This document shows positions 1-11,675 of a DNA stretch of 64,000 nt, one piece after another. This DNA comes from Sclerurus mexicanus (Eukaryota; Chordata; Aves; Passeriformes; Furnariidae), in the NCBI GenBank assembly GCA_013396755.1, contig VWZF01005254.1:480714-544713 (forward strand). Reading direction: 5' to 3'. A program made the position numbers and the translations under genes. Numbering within the stretch: the stretch's first letter is position 1; every line of letters begins with the position of its first letter. The notes under the pieces were generated by a model. It saw only the letters and a list, made by a program, of their open reading frames with translations, was not told where the DNA came from and ran no database searches.

Positions 1-617
1 GAGATGGAAAGAGAATACAAGAGAAACAAAAAACCTTCAAACACAACCACACTTACTTTAGTGTCAAGAAGTAAAACAAGATGTCCTTTGTAGTGCTTAC
101 CATCAACTTTGATTCACTGTTTCCTCAGTATATGAATTTGTAACTGTTTACCTCTCCATTAGCCCTCATGTATTCAGTCAGATGACATAAGTAATTCTAT
201 TTTGTCAAGTAGTTTCCACCTATTTTAATTTGCTAAACTAGATTGCAATGTAGTCTCACAAATGCTCGTGGCAGCCATATGGAAACAATGTCTTGCAACC
301 TGCTGCGCACAGTACTTCTGGGAGATTTCACACATAGAGGTTCCCCTATGAAATACAGTCACAGGTTTTACCATATTATCTATAACCACTGGAAAGCAGA
401 AATTCTAATCAAATTAAAACCCAATATTTTACGGTAGGTCCTGAAAGTAAGGATGTTTTTGTTCAACTTAATTACAAAAATGCTGCAAAATATTTTTTCA
501 GTGAAAAAACTGGAGTAATCTCTCACAACAAGTCTAGCAACTATCTCACCAAGTATTTACTGCAAGTATCAGCTCTAAAGTATCCTATGAGCTTCACTTT
601 CAAATCCATAAGATTAC

Positions 618-752
618 CTGGTTACCATCAAGAACAGCATCTTCAACTTCTGCTTTGTCCAGATTCACACAAAAGGCAACAGTATCTAGCAAGTAATCAT
701 GCCTGCCATCCAGCCGAGCCCGTTTAGCCTCCCTCTCTTCCTTGAGCTTTTG
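618..752 (-). CDS. DNAH5: Axonemal dynein heavy chain (DNAH5/DNAH8 type), coding exon 2
   Basis: An internal exon of 45 codons, phase 0 at both ends. On the minus strand it is preceded by an acceptor reading TTTTATAACAG and followed by CAG|GTAATC. The peptide contains KEEREAKRARLDGRHDYL and then AEVEDAVLDGNQ, which match the conserved start of the outer-arm dynein heavy chains DNAH5 and DNAH8, where this block directly follows the first exon. It joins in frame to the exon at 5101-5157. Family knowledge: these proteins are about 4,600 residues long and form the gamma-type motor of the outer dynein arm of motile cilia and sperm flagella. Only the extreme N-terminal tail lies here; linker, AAA ring and stalk would be encoded left of base 1. 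I prefer DNAH5 because the protein start and the gene-poor upstream region fit it. DNAH8 is the main alternative. The family assignment is much firmer than the paralogue. Confidence 0.85.
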
Positions 753-3700
753 CTGTTATAAAACACAAAGTTGACAATGAAATTTGAAGAGAAAGATAAA
801 GAAAGCTTTAAATTTTATTTTAAAAAAATAAAGGCTATTACATTCTTCCATACTTGTGATTTATGTTTTATGGGACTCAAATGAAAATTTTAAAAGCTGT
901 CCCTGTTACAATTTTATAGTTGGTTTCCAGTGTTCTATTTTCAGATTCATCACAACATTTCTATCATAAATAATGTTGTACAAAACACTAACTTGTTGAA
1001 AGGCTCTGTAGAAAAAGAAATGTATTTTATATGTATTGCTCCATTATTCTGCAATTTGTCTTCAACACCCTCAGTCCTTAGTCTCAGTTTTTCAGTCTAG
1101 TCATGTATAACCATCAAGACAGGATTCTGACTGATCTTTGTTATTCGTGGAGGATATTACAAGCATTCTCTAATAAAGACAGATGCTGCTAGAGGAAGAT
1201 AGGGGTTTATATATTATCTCTTTAATATAATGAGAAGTAAAACAAACCACAAGCCTCAAGATACACAAGTGTTTACAGATGTGCTTAACTATAGCTATTA
1301 TACCATTCTTCAAGCAGTATGCCTACTCTTCTAATTAAATTGAATTCCCATATGTAACACACCTCATTACATTATAGACAAAATAGCCTTCTGGAATAGT
1401 TAGTGGTATTACTGTGCTTTCAGATTACAAGATTTAATATCATTTCATTTTCAAAAGAAATTTAGAATTATGTTTCATTGGTGGTAAATTCAATCCTTAT
1501 TTCCCCTGTGATTATGAGAAAACTAGTAACTCTATAAAGTATGCACAAGCGATTTATCCACAAGCTTTTGCAGAGCCAATAGGAACTGCATAACTTACTT
1601 TATACCCTTATGCAAATATCTTTCCTACTTTCTGAAAGAATTTTCAAATATTTGGTAAACTTGTAATTACTAGCAAGCCTTCATAAATACTGAATGCATT
1701 AGAAATATTTTTCCGTGTAAAAGACAAACATACAAACCCTGTTCTTTACACAGATATATCTGAAGAACACAGTAGCAAGCTATTTTGTGCATGCACTTTA
1801 TGCTATTTTACTTCTCTCATCTCCTAACATGGACTCTAGTTTCCTGAAAGTGAAGTGTCATCACAGGACTGACCTCTCCTGCATGTTTTTAAATATGAGT
1901 AGCAATTTTCCTCCTAGTTAGACATGGAAAAAGCAACCATTTTTTGATTAATCAGTTTCATTCACACTAGATGATAACAATAGAATCCTCAAAACTCTTG
2001 TTTAAGTAATTTGAATACAATTGATAATGCATCCTTAACAGAAAAAAATACAACCAATACTCTACCAATTAAGTTTCTATTTAATCCAGCAAAAAGCCTT
2101 TTGTTTTATTTAAACTACAGGGAGACTACTTTTGTACTCAGCTTGTGTTTCCAACATAGAACTCCAGATACTTTGCTACACAAAATTCATCTTACAGTGG
2201 TTATTAGTTATGAGCTCCACCTCTACAGATGTTTTTGATAGGTTCATAGCCTCAATTTCTTCTGCAAGTTGCTGTTTAAGTAGACTGAAGTCATGAGCAC
2301 CTCCTTCTGAGCAGTCAGGCCCTGAGGTTTTTTTCCAGTTTTTTTAATGTTTTCCTATCCCTTAATTGCTGTATTGCAGGGCGTGTAACAAATATATAAA
2401 CAGCTACAGCATGTAGCTGTTTATGCAGCATTGGGCAATATTTGATGCCTAAGTCCAGTAACAAGAGTGTTCATTAACATGTCACAAAACTTTTAAAGTC
2501 TGATTAGCTTAAATTATTTAATGAACAATACCTAAAGAAAACAGTATTAACTAAATGGTAAAAGCTATAGTGTTATGAAAATTAAGACATGGGCTTGTAT
2601 TTATCATGTGTCACTTCTGAAAGGCATTTGTATTGATATGGTGGATATCTCTATAACTAAGGCAGGTTCCACAGATTTTTTTTTTCCTGATAGTTGCTAC
2701 AGTGCAATTCAAGAACACATCCTGCCTGCCATGCTTCCACATTTTGATGATCTGCCATTTCTACAGACTTCTCATCCTCCCCAAATGAAATGCTGCTCAG
2801 CCACAAACTCTCACATGTGTTGTTGCAGTCATCAGAAGAGACTTCTGCCTCAGTTTTAGGATCAGGTTGTCCACAGAAAAGTAGAAGAAACCTAATTTCA
2901 GTGCTTTCAATGGCAAGTAATCAATAAAAATATTTAACAACACTCAGAAGCTAGACTGGAAACTGTCTTCCAGTCTAGCTTCTGAGCTTCCATTTGCATA
3001 CTACTAGAGGAATAAATCTTTAAGATATTCTTTACTTACAATTAGGAATCTCAGAGAGTAAATTACAAGAAAATGTTGAGCTTTCTACCGCTCATTCTTC
3101 CCTTTCCCCCTTTAGCTACAATCACATTTTACTTCCAACCAACAGAATGGTCATAGCCTAGGAGTTTTTGTATATTTTACATCCTGCAGGATCTACTACA
3201 GAAGTATACAGGCCTAAACAGTACCTATACAAAAAATTACCCAATAGGCAGTTTTATGTAATTCACAATTTCATAGCACACTGAAAGAGCAAGATTTGAA
3301 CAGGGAAGGATGCTAAAACACACAAGCTATCATTCATGTAGTTAAGAGAGAAATTGCTGTTACATGTAGTAACGTGCATGCAAACCCTGAAAAAGCATCA
3401 ACAGCAATTCTGATCAAGGTCAGAATCAATGCCTTTTCCCAATGTCCCATGATGTAGGAGGATTTAGAAGGTGCAGTATTTACAAGAGATAAACACTGTT
3501 TTGCTTAGATATCTGGAAGGACTCCCCAGGTTTTTTATAAAGCAAAACTTTATCTCAGTTTTCCATTTAAAGAACAGCACAAATAACAGAGCCAAGTTTA
3601 GTTTCGAGTTTCTTTTACCACTCTTAGTTACAAAGGTACAAAAGGTCATATAACAGTTCCACAACAGATGCAGGTCAAAGCTAAACTAATTAACAAAAAA

Positions 3701-5100
3701 GTCCTTCCTTGACAGTTAGTCCAGTCATAAGAAGTAGCTTATTTTGTGTTAGATAAAACTTTAAAATTCATAATACCCAAATACCAACAATTCAGCACAG
3801 AAAACTAATTTCAATAGACATCTCCTGCAGCAAGATAAAGGGGAGATTCCTAAATCCATCTTAACATATGCCTAAAACATAACCACTTCACCATCAATCT
3901 GAAGTGACAAAGGGGGACCAAGTTAAAATCTTAAAACAAAGTTTTCTAACTGCTGCAAGAGTATACTTGTGTATATATATTTAAGCAGCAAGGACTAAAA
4001 GAGCGCAAGTCAGAGACTCCAGGGGCCCTTTCTTTGAAACAACAGGCTCAGAAACCAGCTACTGACTGTTGCCAATTTCTCTATTACAGACTGTAGTTGT
4101 TGATGAGTCTGCAGACATCCTGAATAAAGTTAGCATGAATGTTATTTAGTATGCAAGTCATAACTACACAAGATAAAACTTGTTCTCAACACAAATTATC
4201 CAGCAAATGATGCATTTTGTTGTCAGAATACTGTGCATGGCTGAATTTAGACATGCTCAAATCAAACTCGTATGGATGAGCCATAGTTTACTGAGAAGCT
4301 CAATAGTGAAAGAGTCAAAAAGTAAGAATGTTCTTTGTTAATTTACTGTCTTACCCAAAACTCATTTAACCAATGTGCGATTTCTCTGTCTCTCCTTTAG
4401 CTTGATAATATGTTTTATATTGGGTAAGCCTTGCTCATGAATTTCCCTGCAAAAGTAAACTGCAAACCACTTTACAACTTTTCAAGCACCCTGAATTTTC
4501 GACACACACTTTTTTATTTTCTCTTTCTAAAAATATTCATACCCTAAAAAATTAGAGCAGTCACCTTAACTGACTCTTCAATCTCAAGTATCAGAGTTCT
4601 GTATATTTGTTATCACATTGCATTAACTTAGGAACAGTTTGCTCAAATAACCAGTTTTTGCAATTAGTCTAAGGATTTAATGACTTCAATATTTTATTTT
4701 TGTTTCTCAGTACTGAGTATTGTCTTCAAAGTTCTATTCCCATCTTACAAATATAGGAAGATTAAAGTTACGCTTCTATTTTCCTTGGTGGTAGAGCCCA
4801 ACCCTGTTTTGTTGCCAGATCTAATATCAAACTCTTCTTTGTACTAATATAAAATTTGTGACATTATACCACTACCAGACTATTGCAACAATCTGGGCAA
4901 GACATAAATGCCACCAGTAAAGTGCACAAATATCTCCCAGTGCAAATTTGCCTTTAAAAATAATTGTGCAACTAACCTCATCCACTTATACCTTTTTTTA
5001 AAACAGACATTTTTCTACATCCTCCTGCTCTCAAATCACACCTTTATTCTAGCTATATAGTCATTAGTCTAGACCTAGTCCAAAATTCAGTTTTTCTTAC
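753..5100 (-). other. First dynein intron (between the two recognised exons)
   Basis: AT-rich intronic sequence with no recognisable repeat and one perfect hairpin (2943-2986). Two minus-strand stretches, about 2660-2880 and 2225-2330, translate into coding-like peptides, but the flanking exons already join to give the contiguous family sequence. I therefore treat them as intronic; an alternative exon cannot be excluded. Confidence 0.6.
2943..2986. repeat. Perfect 19-bp inverted repeat (hairpin) with 6-nt loop
   Basis: CTCAGAAGCTAGACTGGAA at 2943-2961 is followed by the loop ACTGTC (2962-2967) and the exact reverse complement at 2968-2986. The pairing is perfect over 19 bp and stops abruptly at both ends. 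It sits inside the first dynein intron. The arms are short for an ordinary animal pre-miRNA (usually 22 bp or more, with bulges), so a recent palindromic insertion or duplication is equally possible. Confidence 0.9.
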
Positions 5101-5307
5101 CTTTATCACTCTGTCAATGCTCTGTTTCCAAAGTCGCTTTCTTCCAGCTCTAAACATTGTACTACTCAGTATAAGCATCAAGTACTGTTTTTCAGCAACA
5201 AGCCCTAAACCATGGAGCAAGCTTCTAGAGTCATCATTTTGCACTCTTCCCCCAACTTTTTGTTTGTACTTGTTTAATTCCTTTTCTGTAGGTACACCAA
5301 GATAACT
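5101..5307 (-). CDS. DNAH5: Axonemal dynein heavy chain, first recognised coding exon (start Met at 5155-5157)
   Basis: The start codon ATG (plus-strand 5155-5157) opens a 19-codon segment beginning MFRAGRKRLWKQSIDRVIK. It ends exactly at a strong donor, AAG|GTAAGA. This is the typical start of DNAH5-type dyneins (MFR-G-R..LWK.S), and it splices in phase 0 onto the exon at 618-752, giving an intron of about 4.3 kb. The exon appears to begin at 5307, behind a good acceptor (pyrimidines then TTTTCCAG). The 150 bases between that acceptor and the Met are open in the same frame (50 codons, coding-like, including GVPTEKELNKYKQKVGG). The segment is therefore either 5' UTR or a genuine N-terminal extension, as DNAH8 long forms have. 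The ATG at 5157 is chosen as the start by homology; the extension is inference. Confidence 0.8.
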
Positions 5308-6300
5308 CTGGAAAATGGAGTAAGGGCCTAAAAGGCCAGCAACTATTAACCTGATCTCTGTATTTAAACTTCAGCTCTAATGTGCATTCAGATTGCATGA
5401 AAACTAAATTGCACTACTTTATAAATGAGATGTCTCTAACCACCAGCTTTTACTGCCTATAGATTAGGCACTGAAAGTTACTGCTACCAACCACAGTGTT
5501 GTTAAGGTGATACTGTTTATATACAAACACGGTTGGATACAATTCATTATGCTCAAGGGTAACATAAGTATTTGCAGAAGTCAATTTTATAACTGCTTAT
5601 CTGATTTGTGTTTAGCTTTCCTAAGTAATCCTCATGTCAACAGACATCTTTGTTTCCTTGTCACAGATGACTGTTTAAATATATAGCAACAACAGTCAAT
5701 CAACTTTCAAATACTTTTTACCTACCGACTAAACTATGGAGTTTTCTATTCATATTTTATACAAGTACATTCAGTCTCATTTTTCAGTTGTACAGTGGTT
5801 GCCTAATATAGCAAGGAATATTACATTTTTTCTTCTTAAAATAGACAACTTTTTTCACTTCAGTGACAGGATATAATCTGGTGTCCTCTTGAAAACAAAA
5901 CAAACCAAGAAAAACTAATTACCCAATATTAGGAACAAGAAAAACAAGACATTTTTACAGCTATTTCTGGCTTAGAATGCCTCTAAATATTTTTGCTTCC
6001 ATTCATATCCATGTGAATAATGTCTAAAATCACTTGACAACCTTAGTGTTGCTAAAAATTGCATGAATAAAAACCATTTTCCCCATATTATCTGACTTTT
6101 CCATACGATTTTCCCCACATACTATAGTCAAATGCCATTGTGTGTTCATGTTTGAAAGACTGGAAAATTGCATTTAGTGTAAAAGTAAACATCCACAGAA
6201 CCCTTTATAGCACACTCTTTCGAAATTAAACATGCTATTAAATATTATACATAGAGTTAATTCCTGGATATAATGAAACCACTGAGGACTTGATTATTTG
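5308..6300. other. Upstream/intronic AT-rich sequence, nothing recognised
   Basis: No exon, RNA gene or clear repeat was recognised here. If the CpG island at 24 kb is the promoter, this stretch belongs to the 5'-most intron of the dynein gene. Confidence 0.4.
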
Positions 6301-6309
6301 CATTCTCTT

Positions 6310-6780
6310 GGAAAAAGTCCAGAGGAAAGCCACTAAGGTAATCACAGCACTGGAATCTGTGCTCTCCTATGAAGACAGAATGAGAGAGTTGGGGCTGTTA
6401 TGGCACTTGGAAAAGAGAAAGCACCAGGGAGACTTTCCAGCACCTCCCAGGTTTCTAAAGGGGGCCTGAGAGAAGGCTGAAGAGACTTTTCAGAAGGACA
6501 TGTAGTGATGGTACAGAGGAGAATGGTCTAAAACTGAAGGAGGGCAGGCTCAGATTAGATATTAGGAAGAAACTCTTTATTGTGGGTGTGGTGAGGTACT
6601 GGAATGGGTTACTCAGCGAAGCTGTGGATGTCACATTCCTGGAGGTGTTCAAAGGCCAGGCTGGATGGGGTTCTAACACCTAGTTTAATGGAAGGTGTCC
6701 CTGCCCCTGGAAGGAGTGGGTCAGAACTAGTTGCTCTTTAAAATTCCTTCCAACCATAACCACTCTATGATTCTATACTT
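6310..6780 (+). mobile_element. CR1 LINE, truncated 3' part
   Basis: The sequence follows the CR1 3' end in plus orientation. It has the end of the reverse-transcriptase frame (GGCTCAGATTAGATATTAGG, ...GAGGTACTGGAATGGG, ...GGAGGTGTTCAAAGGCCAGG). It then has the 3' UTR with TTCCTTCCAACC and the short terminal repeat family ending TCTATGATTCTATAC. CR1 copies are usually 5'-truncated and lack a poly-A tail, as here. The reading frame is broken by stops, so the copy is dead. Confidence 0.9.
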
Positions 6781-6971
6781 CTTTGCATAATGTATGTGAT
6801 TTCTAATGTAAAAACTCAGCCCAACAGACTTAACTTTGCCATGCATCAATAAAAGCTCTTAAAAAAAAAACAACAACAACAAAAAAACCCAACAACTTAA
6901 ATCTCTCAAAGAGCCATCTAGGAATCATGGAAGTTTTTCATAAAATGGTATAAGGTCATAGCAGATAACGT
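6781..6971. repeat. A-rich linker between two CR1 copies
   Basis: Contains an A10 run followed by a CAA-rich stretch near 6858-6895 between two oppositely oriented CR1 copies. No other feature was recognised. Confidence 0.5.
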
Positions 6972-8166
6972 ACAGAATCACAAAGTATGAGAATTTAAAG
7001 AAGCATCTCAAAGTCATCTAGCAGTCTTTTGCTCAAAGCAAGTCCAGTTAGAGTGGGTTGTTCAGAGATGTTTGCAATTGAGTTTTTAATATCTGTAAGG
7101 ATAGGTTCCACAACCTCTTGGACACTATAACAGGGTTTGACCATCCAGCATAAACTGTTCCCATCAAACTGAAATCTCTCACTTTACAGCTTGTCCATGC
7201 TGGTTCTTATTACCATACACCTTCAAGAAGAGTTCAGCTCTGTTTTCTCTCTACCCTCCCATTAGATAGTTTTCTTCCTGGGGCTGAATACGCACAGTTC
7301 TCTCAGTATCTTTTCATACATCACACACTCTGGCCTCCTGTACATATTGCTGAACTCGCTTTGTTAACCTGCTGGCTATTTCAGCCCTGTCTGTGATGAG
7401 CATGCTTTGCTGTGATGTACATTATTGGCTCCTGTTCAACTTGGTGAGGAAAAAGCCCTTCAGTTCTTCTTTGTAAACCTGATATGTAGCAAGTTGGCCA
7501 CTGGCCTCTATTGTTGTACAGGGTTATTCCATCCTAACTGTAGGACTTAGCATTTTCTTTAATTGAATTTCTTGAGATTCTGTTTGGTCCATTTCTTAAA
7601 CCTGTTCATGTTTATTTGAATAGCAGCTCTGCCCTACACATACCAGCCTCTCCCCATCAGCAGCAGCCTTGCAGAGAATGAACTCTGTTAAACCATTCAC
7701 ATCATCTATGAACTTTAAACAGTATTAGCATTCGTATCAATCCCTGAGGGACATAAATAGCAACTGGGTAGTAGCTGGACTGTTTGAAGCCTGCTTGCCT
7801 AGCCAATTTTCCACCGAAAAATGAGCAGATGGTTATTCAGCCCATATGAATAACCCACCAGCTTGACTCTAATGATATTATAAGACACTTTGTCAAACAT
7901 CTTCCTAAAATCACCACTGCACCTTCCCCCTTGTCTACATAGCCATCCATCTCACCATAGAAGACAATCAGGCTGATCATGAAGAATTTGGCACTGGTAA
8001 ATCTATGATGGCTGTTCACAATCATCTTCTTGGCTCTTCATGTGCTATACAATCACTCACAAGGCAGTCTGTCCCACAACCTCAACAGGTCCTGATGTGC
8101 AGCTGACTGGAGTGTCATTCCTTGCATCTTCCCTTTTCTCCTCTTTGAAGACAGGTGTGACATTTC
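6972..8166 (-). mobile_element. CR1 LINE, older copy, minus orientation
   Basis: Read on the plus strand, this begins like the reverse complement of a CR1 3' end (AGAATCACAAAGTATGAGAA, then CATCTAGCAG...). It continues through the reverse complement of the C-terminal reverse-transcriptase region: CACACTCTGGCCTCCTG, GTTTGACCATCC, then ACACTTTGTCAAACATCTTCC and TTTGAAGACAGGTGTGACATTT. It is more diverged than the neighbouring plus-strand copy, so probably an older insertion. The boundary with the next copy near 8166 is approximate. Confidence 0.8.
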
Positions 8167-8960
8167 TCGGCAAGGGAAAGTGTCAGATTCTGCACCTGGG
8201 ATGGGGCAATCATGGCTATGTGTATAGGCTGGGGAACAAGAGGTTGGAAGGCAGTACCACAGAAAGAACCCTGGGAGTCCTGGTCAGTGGCAAGTTGAAT
8301 ATGAATCAGCAGTGCCCTGGCATCCAGGAGGGCCAACTGCGTCCTGGAAGGCATCAGGCACAGCATCGCCAGCCGGTCGAGAGAGGGAATTGTCCTGCTC
8401 TGCTCTGCACTGGGGCAGCCTCACCTTGAATATTGTGTGCAGTTTTGGGCACAACAGTAAAAGAAAGACATGAAGCTACTCGAGAGTGTCCAAAAGAGGG
8501 CCACAAAGCTGGTGAAGGGTCTGGCAGGGAAGCATTATGAAGACTGCCTGAAGTCACCTGGATTTGTTCACCCTAGAGAAGAGGAGACTGAGGAGAGACC
8601 TCACTGTAGTCTTCAATGGCCTCACAAGAGGAAGCTGAGAAGCAGGCACTGCCTCTTTACTCTCGTGACCAGTGACAGGACTCGGGGAAATAACATGAAG
8701 TTGAATCATGGGAGGTTTAGGCTGGATATCAAGAAAAGCTTTTTCACCCAGAGGGTGTTTGGGCATGGGAACAGGCTCCCCAGTGAAGTGATCACAGCAC
8801 CAAGATTGTCTGAATTCAAGAAGCATTTGGACAATGCTTTCAGACACATGTGACTTTTTGGGATGGTCCTGTGCAGGGCCAGGAGTTGGACTTGATACTG
8901 ATGGGTCCCTTCCAGCTCAGCATATTCTAAGATTCTATTCTACAATTCTATGATTTTTTG
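8167..8960 (+). mobile_element. CR1 LINE, younger copy, plus orientation
   Basis: A plus-strand CR1 3' half. Fragments of the C-terminal reverse-transcriptase/3'-proximal coding region are open over 8040-8429 and 8470-8853 in different frames, with blocks such as KLLESVQKRATKLVKGL and NRLPSEVITAPRLSEFKKHL. The 3' UTR follows, with GGTCCCTTCCAGCTC and a terminal ATTCTA/ATTCTATGAT microsatellite. Frameshifts mark it as inactive. It abuts the minus-strand copy, suggesting insertion beside or into it. Confidence 0.9.
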
Positions 8961-9035
8961 TTAGTGCTACATTGCACAGCTTTGACAACCAGGTTTCTTT
9001 TACTGCAGGCCATTAGTAGTAGTAGACAGTTGTTA

Positions 9036-9050
9036 GCTACCATCTAGTGG
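9036..9050 (-). promoter_or_regulatory. CTCF-like core motif
   Basis: The minus strand reads CCACTAGATGGTAGC, close to the vertebrate CTCF core CCASYAGRKGGCRS with one off-consensus base. It lies in unique sequence just downstream of a CR1 copy. Prediction only. Confidence 0.35.
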
Positions 9051-9720
9051 TTAAAAGCTGAAAGCATACATGACTTTCATGCTCTTTTTCATAAGGTCAC
9101 AAAATAGAGTCTATATAAAATTTGGCAATGTAAGTTGTCCTTTACAGAGATGATAATTTACAAATCACTTGAAAATCTACACTGACGAGAAGTGGAGGAA
9201 CTTAACGAAATGGATATCTTACTCTGCTACATTCTCCTGATACAACTGCAATGAGAACAACCAAAGCTAAAGGTAGACATTATTACCTTGAGCTGCTTTC
9301 ACAGTCAAATAACAATGAGGTTTTAATACCCTTAAGGCAAGGATTTTTAACTGCTTTGCTGAGAAAAAATAAAACTTCAACATATTTAGAGATTTCCTGT
9401 ACTAGCAGGCATTCGGATTGCTTGTTATTCCAAAGAAAGCTTTTTTTCCTAAAATATCTAATAAATATACAATTTGTCAGCCACCTAATGTCTTCATCTC
9501 AAACAAATAAATAAAACAAAAAAAATAAAAAGAAAGGTTATCATAGCTGAAAATTACACTTCTTACTTGTTTGTTGAGGTAATATATATTACTAAGATTT
9601 TAATCTATAATAATGTTATCTTGCTGTCCAACAAGAGTTTTATGGTGAAAGATAGTACTGTTTAAACAATTAACCTGCGATGTAGGAAGTCCTAGTACTA
9701 TTCTTCATATTGCTTTAGTC
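9051..9720. other. AT-rich unique sequence, nothing recognised
   Basis: No repeat family or exon was recognised here. The open frame at 9251-9514 starts with ATG but lacks splice or codon support and looks like chance. Confidence 0.4.
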
Positions 9721-9889
9721 AAAACATTTGTTCTCCAGGTTGTGCTTGCCTATTTGATCCACTGCTAAAAAAAATAAAATTTAAAAATAAAACAATTATA
9801 GAGTTGACAGATACACAATTTTCCTTCTGTTTACCAGGACAGACAGGATGTGTGGGTCTTACCAAATGAAGAGATGTTTTTGTGAGCAC

Positions 9890-10560
9890 AGTGTTCCAAG
9901 GATAACAGGGGTCTGAAGGGATATGGAAGCCAAAACTGAGATACCACAGAAAACTTAACCCAAACAGTAGTTTTATTACCAAAAGTGGCCAAGTAAACAT
10001 GAAAGAAACCCAAGAGATAGAGAAAAGAGAAAATAAGCCTCCAGGTGCAAATTGCCTAGGTATTTCCCATGGAGTTGTCTCACTGACCCCCAGAATGCCC
10101 AGACTTCCTGAGCAGTGGCTGCATCCTCAAAGGTCAGCAGGCTCACAGGTGACAGTGGGCGTCCCCGCCAAGGCAATACTGTCCTGTCCTGTGAAGTGAG
10201 CAAGCCCACAGGCATGACCCATCTACCTTTTATCAAATTGGCCAAATGACATTTACCTGAGCAGCGTGGCCAGTGCTGCCCAAGCAAAGGTTTTTGGCAC
10301 CTCCCCCCAGTCATGTAAGTGGGACCTTCTTGTACATATCTGGGGGCATTGGCACCTGCGTGATAAGCTCTAGGGTGTCTTTATTAAGTGGGTCTGGGGG
10401 CTTACTTCATCCTTCTCCTCCTCTCTTTCTCTGTCAAGTGCCCTTGGAGGGCCATTAGGCAGTTGTGAGAGCCCAATTCATTTTAGATTACACAGAAATA
10501 CCTCTTTCAAGGCCAAAGACTGTTTTTATCAGCCTGTTTTCCCATCACTTGGCAGGAGGA
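9890..10560 (-). mobile_element. LTR-like element, minus orientation (tentative)
   Basis: Read on the minus strand, the segment is GC-richer than its surroundings. It shows a TATA-like TTTGATAAAAGG about 240 bases before AATAAAACTACTG, which is the arrangement of an LTR promoter and polyadenylation signal. An open frame of 112 codons (9976-10314, minus) has no recognisable domain. I cannot define terminal TG/CA or target-site duplications, so the limits are approximate. Confidence 0.4.
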
Positions 10561-11675
10561 AACAACTCCTCATAGGTGGCTGGGCCAAACACAGACCAAA
10601 AATATCAGCATCTAATTCTACTCAAATACAGACAGACAATTTGAGATCAAAAGACAAAAATAGATTAACCAAAACAAGTATATAAGTGCTTATACCTGAG
10701 CAGAAAAGTCCTAGAAACAAAGTTGGGGGAAACAGAATGCTACCTTTGAACAAAGACATTGCTGTAATACTAGCACTAGACTCAGCATAGGGAAGGTACC
10801 TTGTTGGTACCTTGTTCCATACATCAAGGTATTTACTAAACAAGAAACATGGAAAAACCCACACCACTGTAAGAGATCTCAGTGTTCAAACAACTTAGCA
10901 AGCCAACCAGATCCCAATGGCATGAAGTTTCAGTCATAAACAACATAGACATAGCATATGATATCACTGTCTGCCTAATTAGGCTGGAAGTATTGACTGT
11001 GACATGCTGACAGCAATGAGGGGGGTTCCCATGGCAGAGAACAGAATTAGCAAGCACCTTCAGCTATCTCTGCACACACTAGGGAAATAGCACTTCAGAT
11101 AGTGATGCTGATGTTAATTTTTTAGGCATCATTAATAGAAAGTCTGTAATTAAAAAAATACATGAGGGCAAGTGACTCCTACCTCAATCCCTAAAATGGC
11201 ACAATATCAGGTTCAAATATTAGTGTTCAAATAAAATACAAAATTTAACAGCTTCATAGCTGTAGAGGCCCAGAGAAGCTGACTTTAGTGATAGGATCCA
11301 CTGTAGAGGTGCATCCCTAATCCTCACCCAGGCCACACTATAATCTGAGAAATGCTCCTTAGGCCTCAGCCTTGACAAACTGAACTTGGACTAAACTCCT
11401 CTTGAGCTTATCAGAAACACTATCCATTCCCAGGAACTAACAGCTGTCTAATGAATACCTGCTTTCCAATTAACAGACTTGGAAACTTATTTTTCCTGCC
11501 TGAATAACAACCCAAGTGGAAAAATATTTCTGTTGTTGAACCTTCAGAGAAAGTTGCCAACTCAAATTGTGGCCAGGATGGAAAATTACTATGACTAAAA
11601 CCCACTCTCTTGCGACCCTGTAAACAGCAGTCCAAAGCAAGACCCCTCAAGCTCTCAGTTCTATGGGGCTAACAT
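10561..11675. other. Intergenic sequence without recognised features
   Basis: Mixed-composition DNA with several 60-80 codon chance frames. No domain, splice pattern or repeat signature was recognised. Confidence 0.35.

Noticed and set aside
2660..2880. Minus-strand coding-like stretch in the first dynein intron (and a similar one at 2225-2330)
   Set aside because: The flanking exons already join to give the conserved dynein sequence without an insertion, and the splice sites around these stretches are poor.
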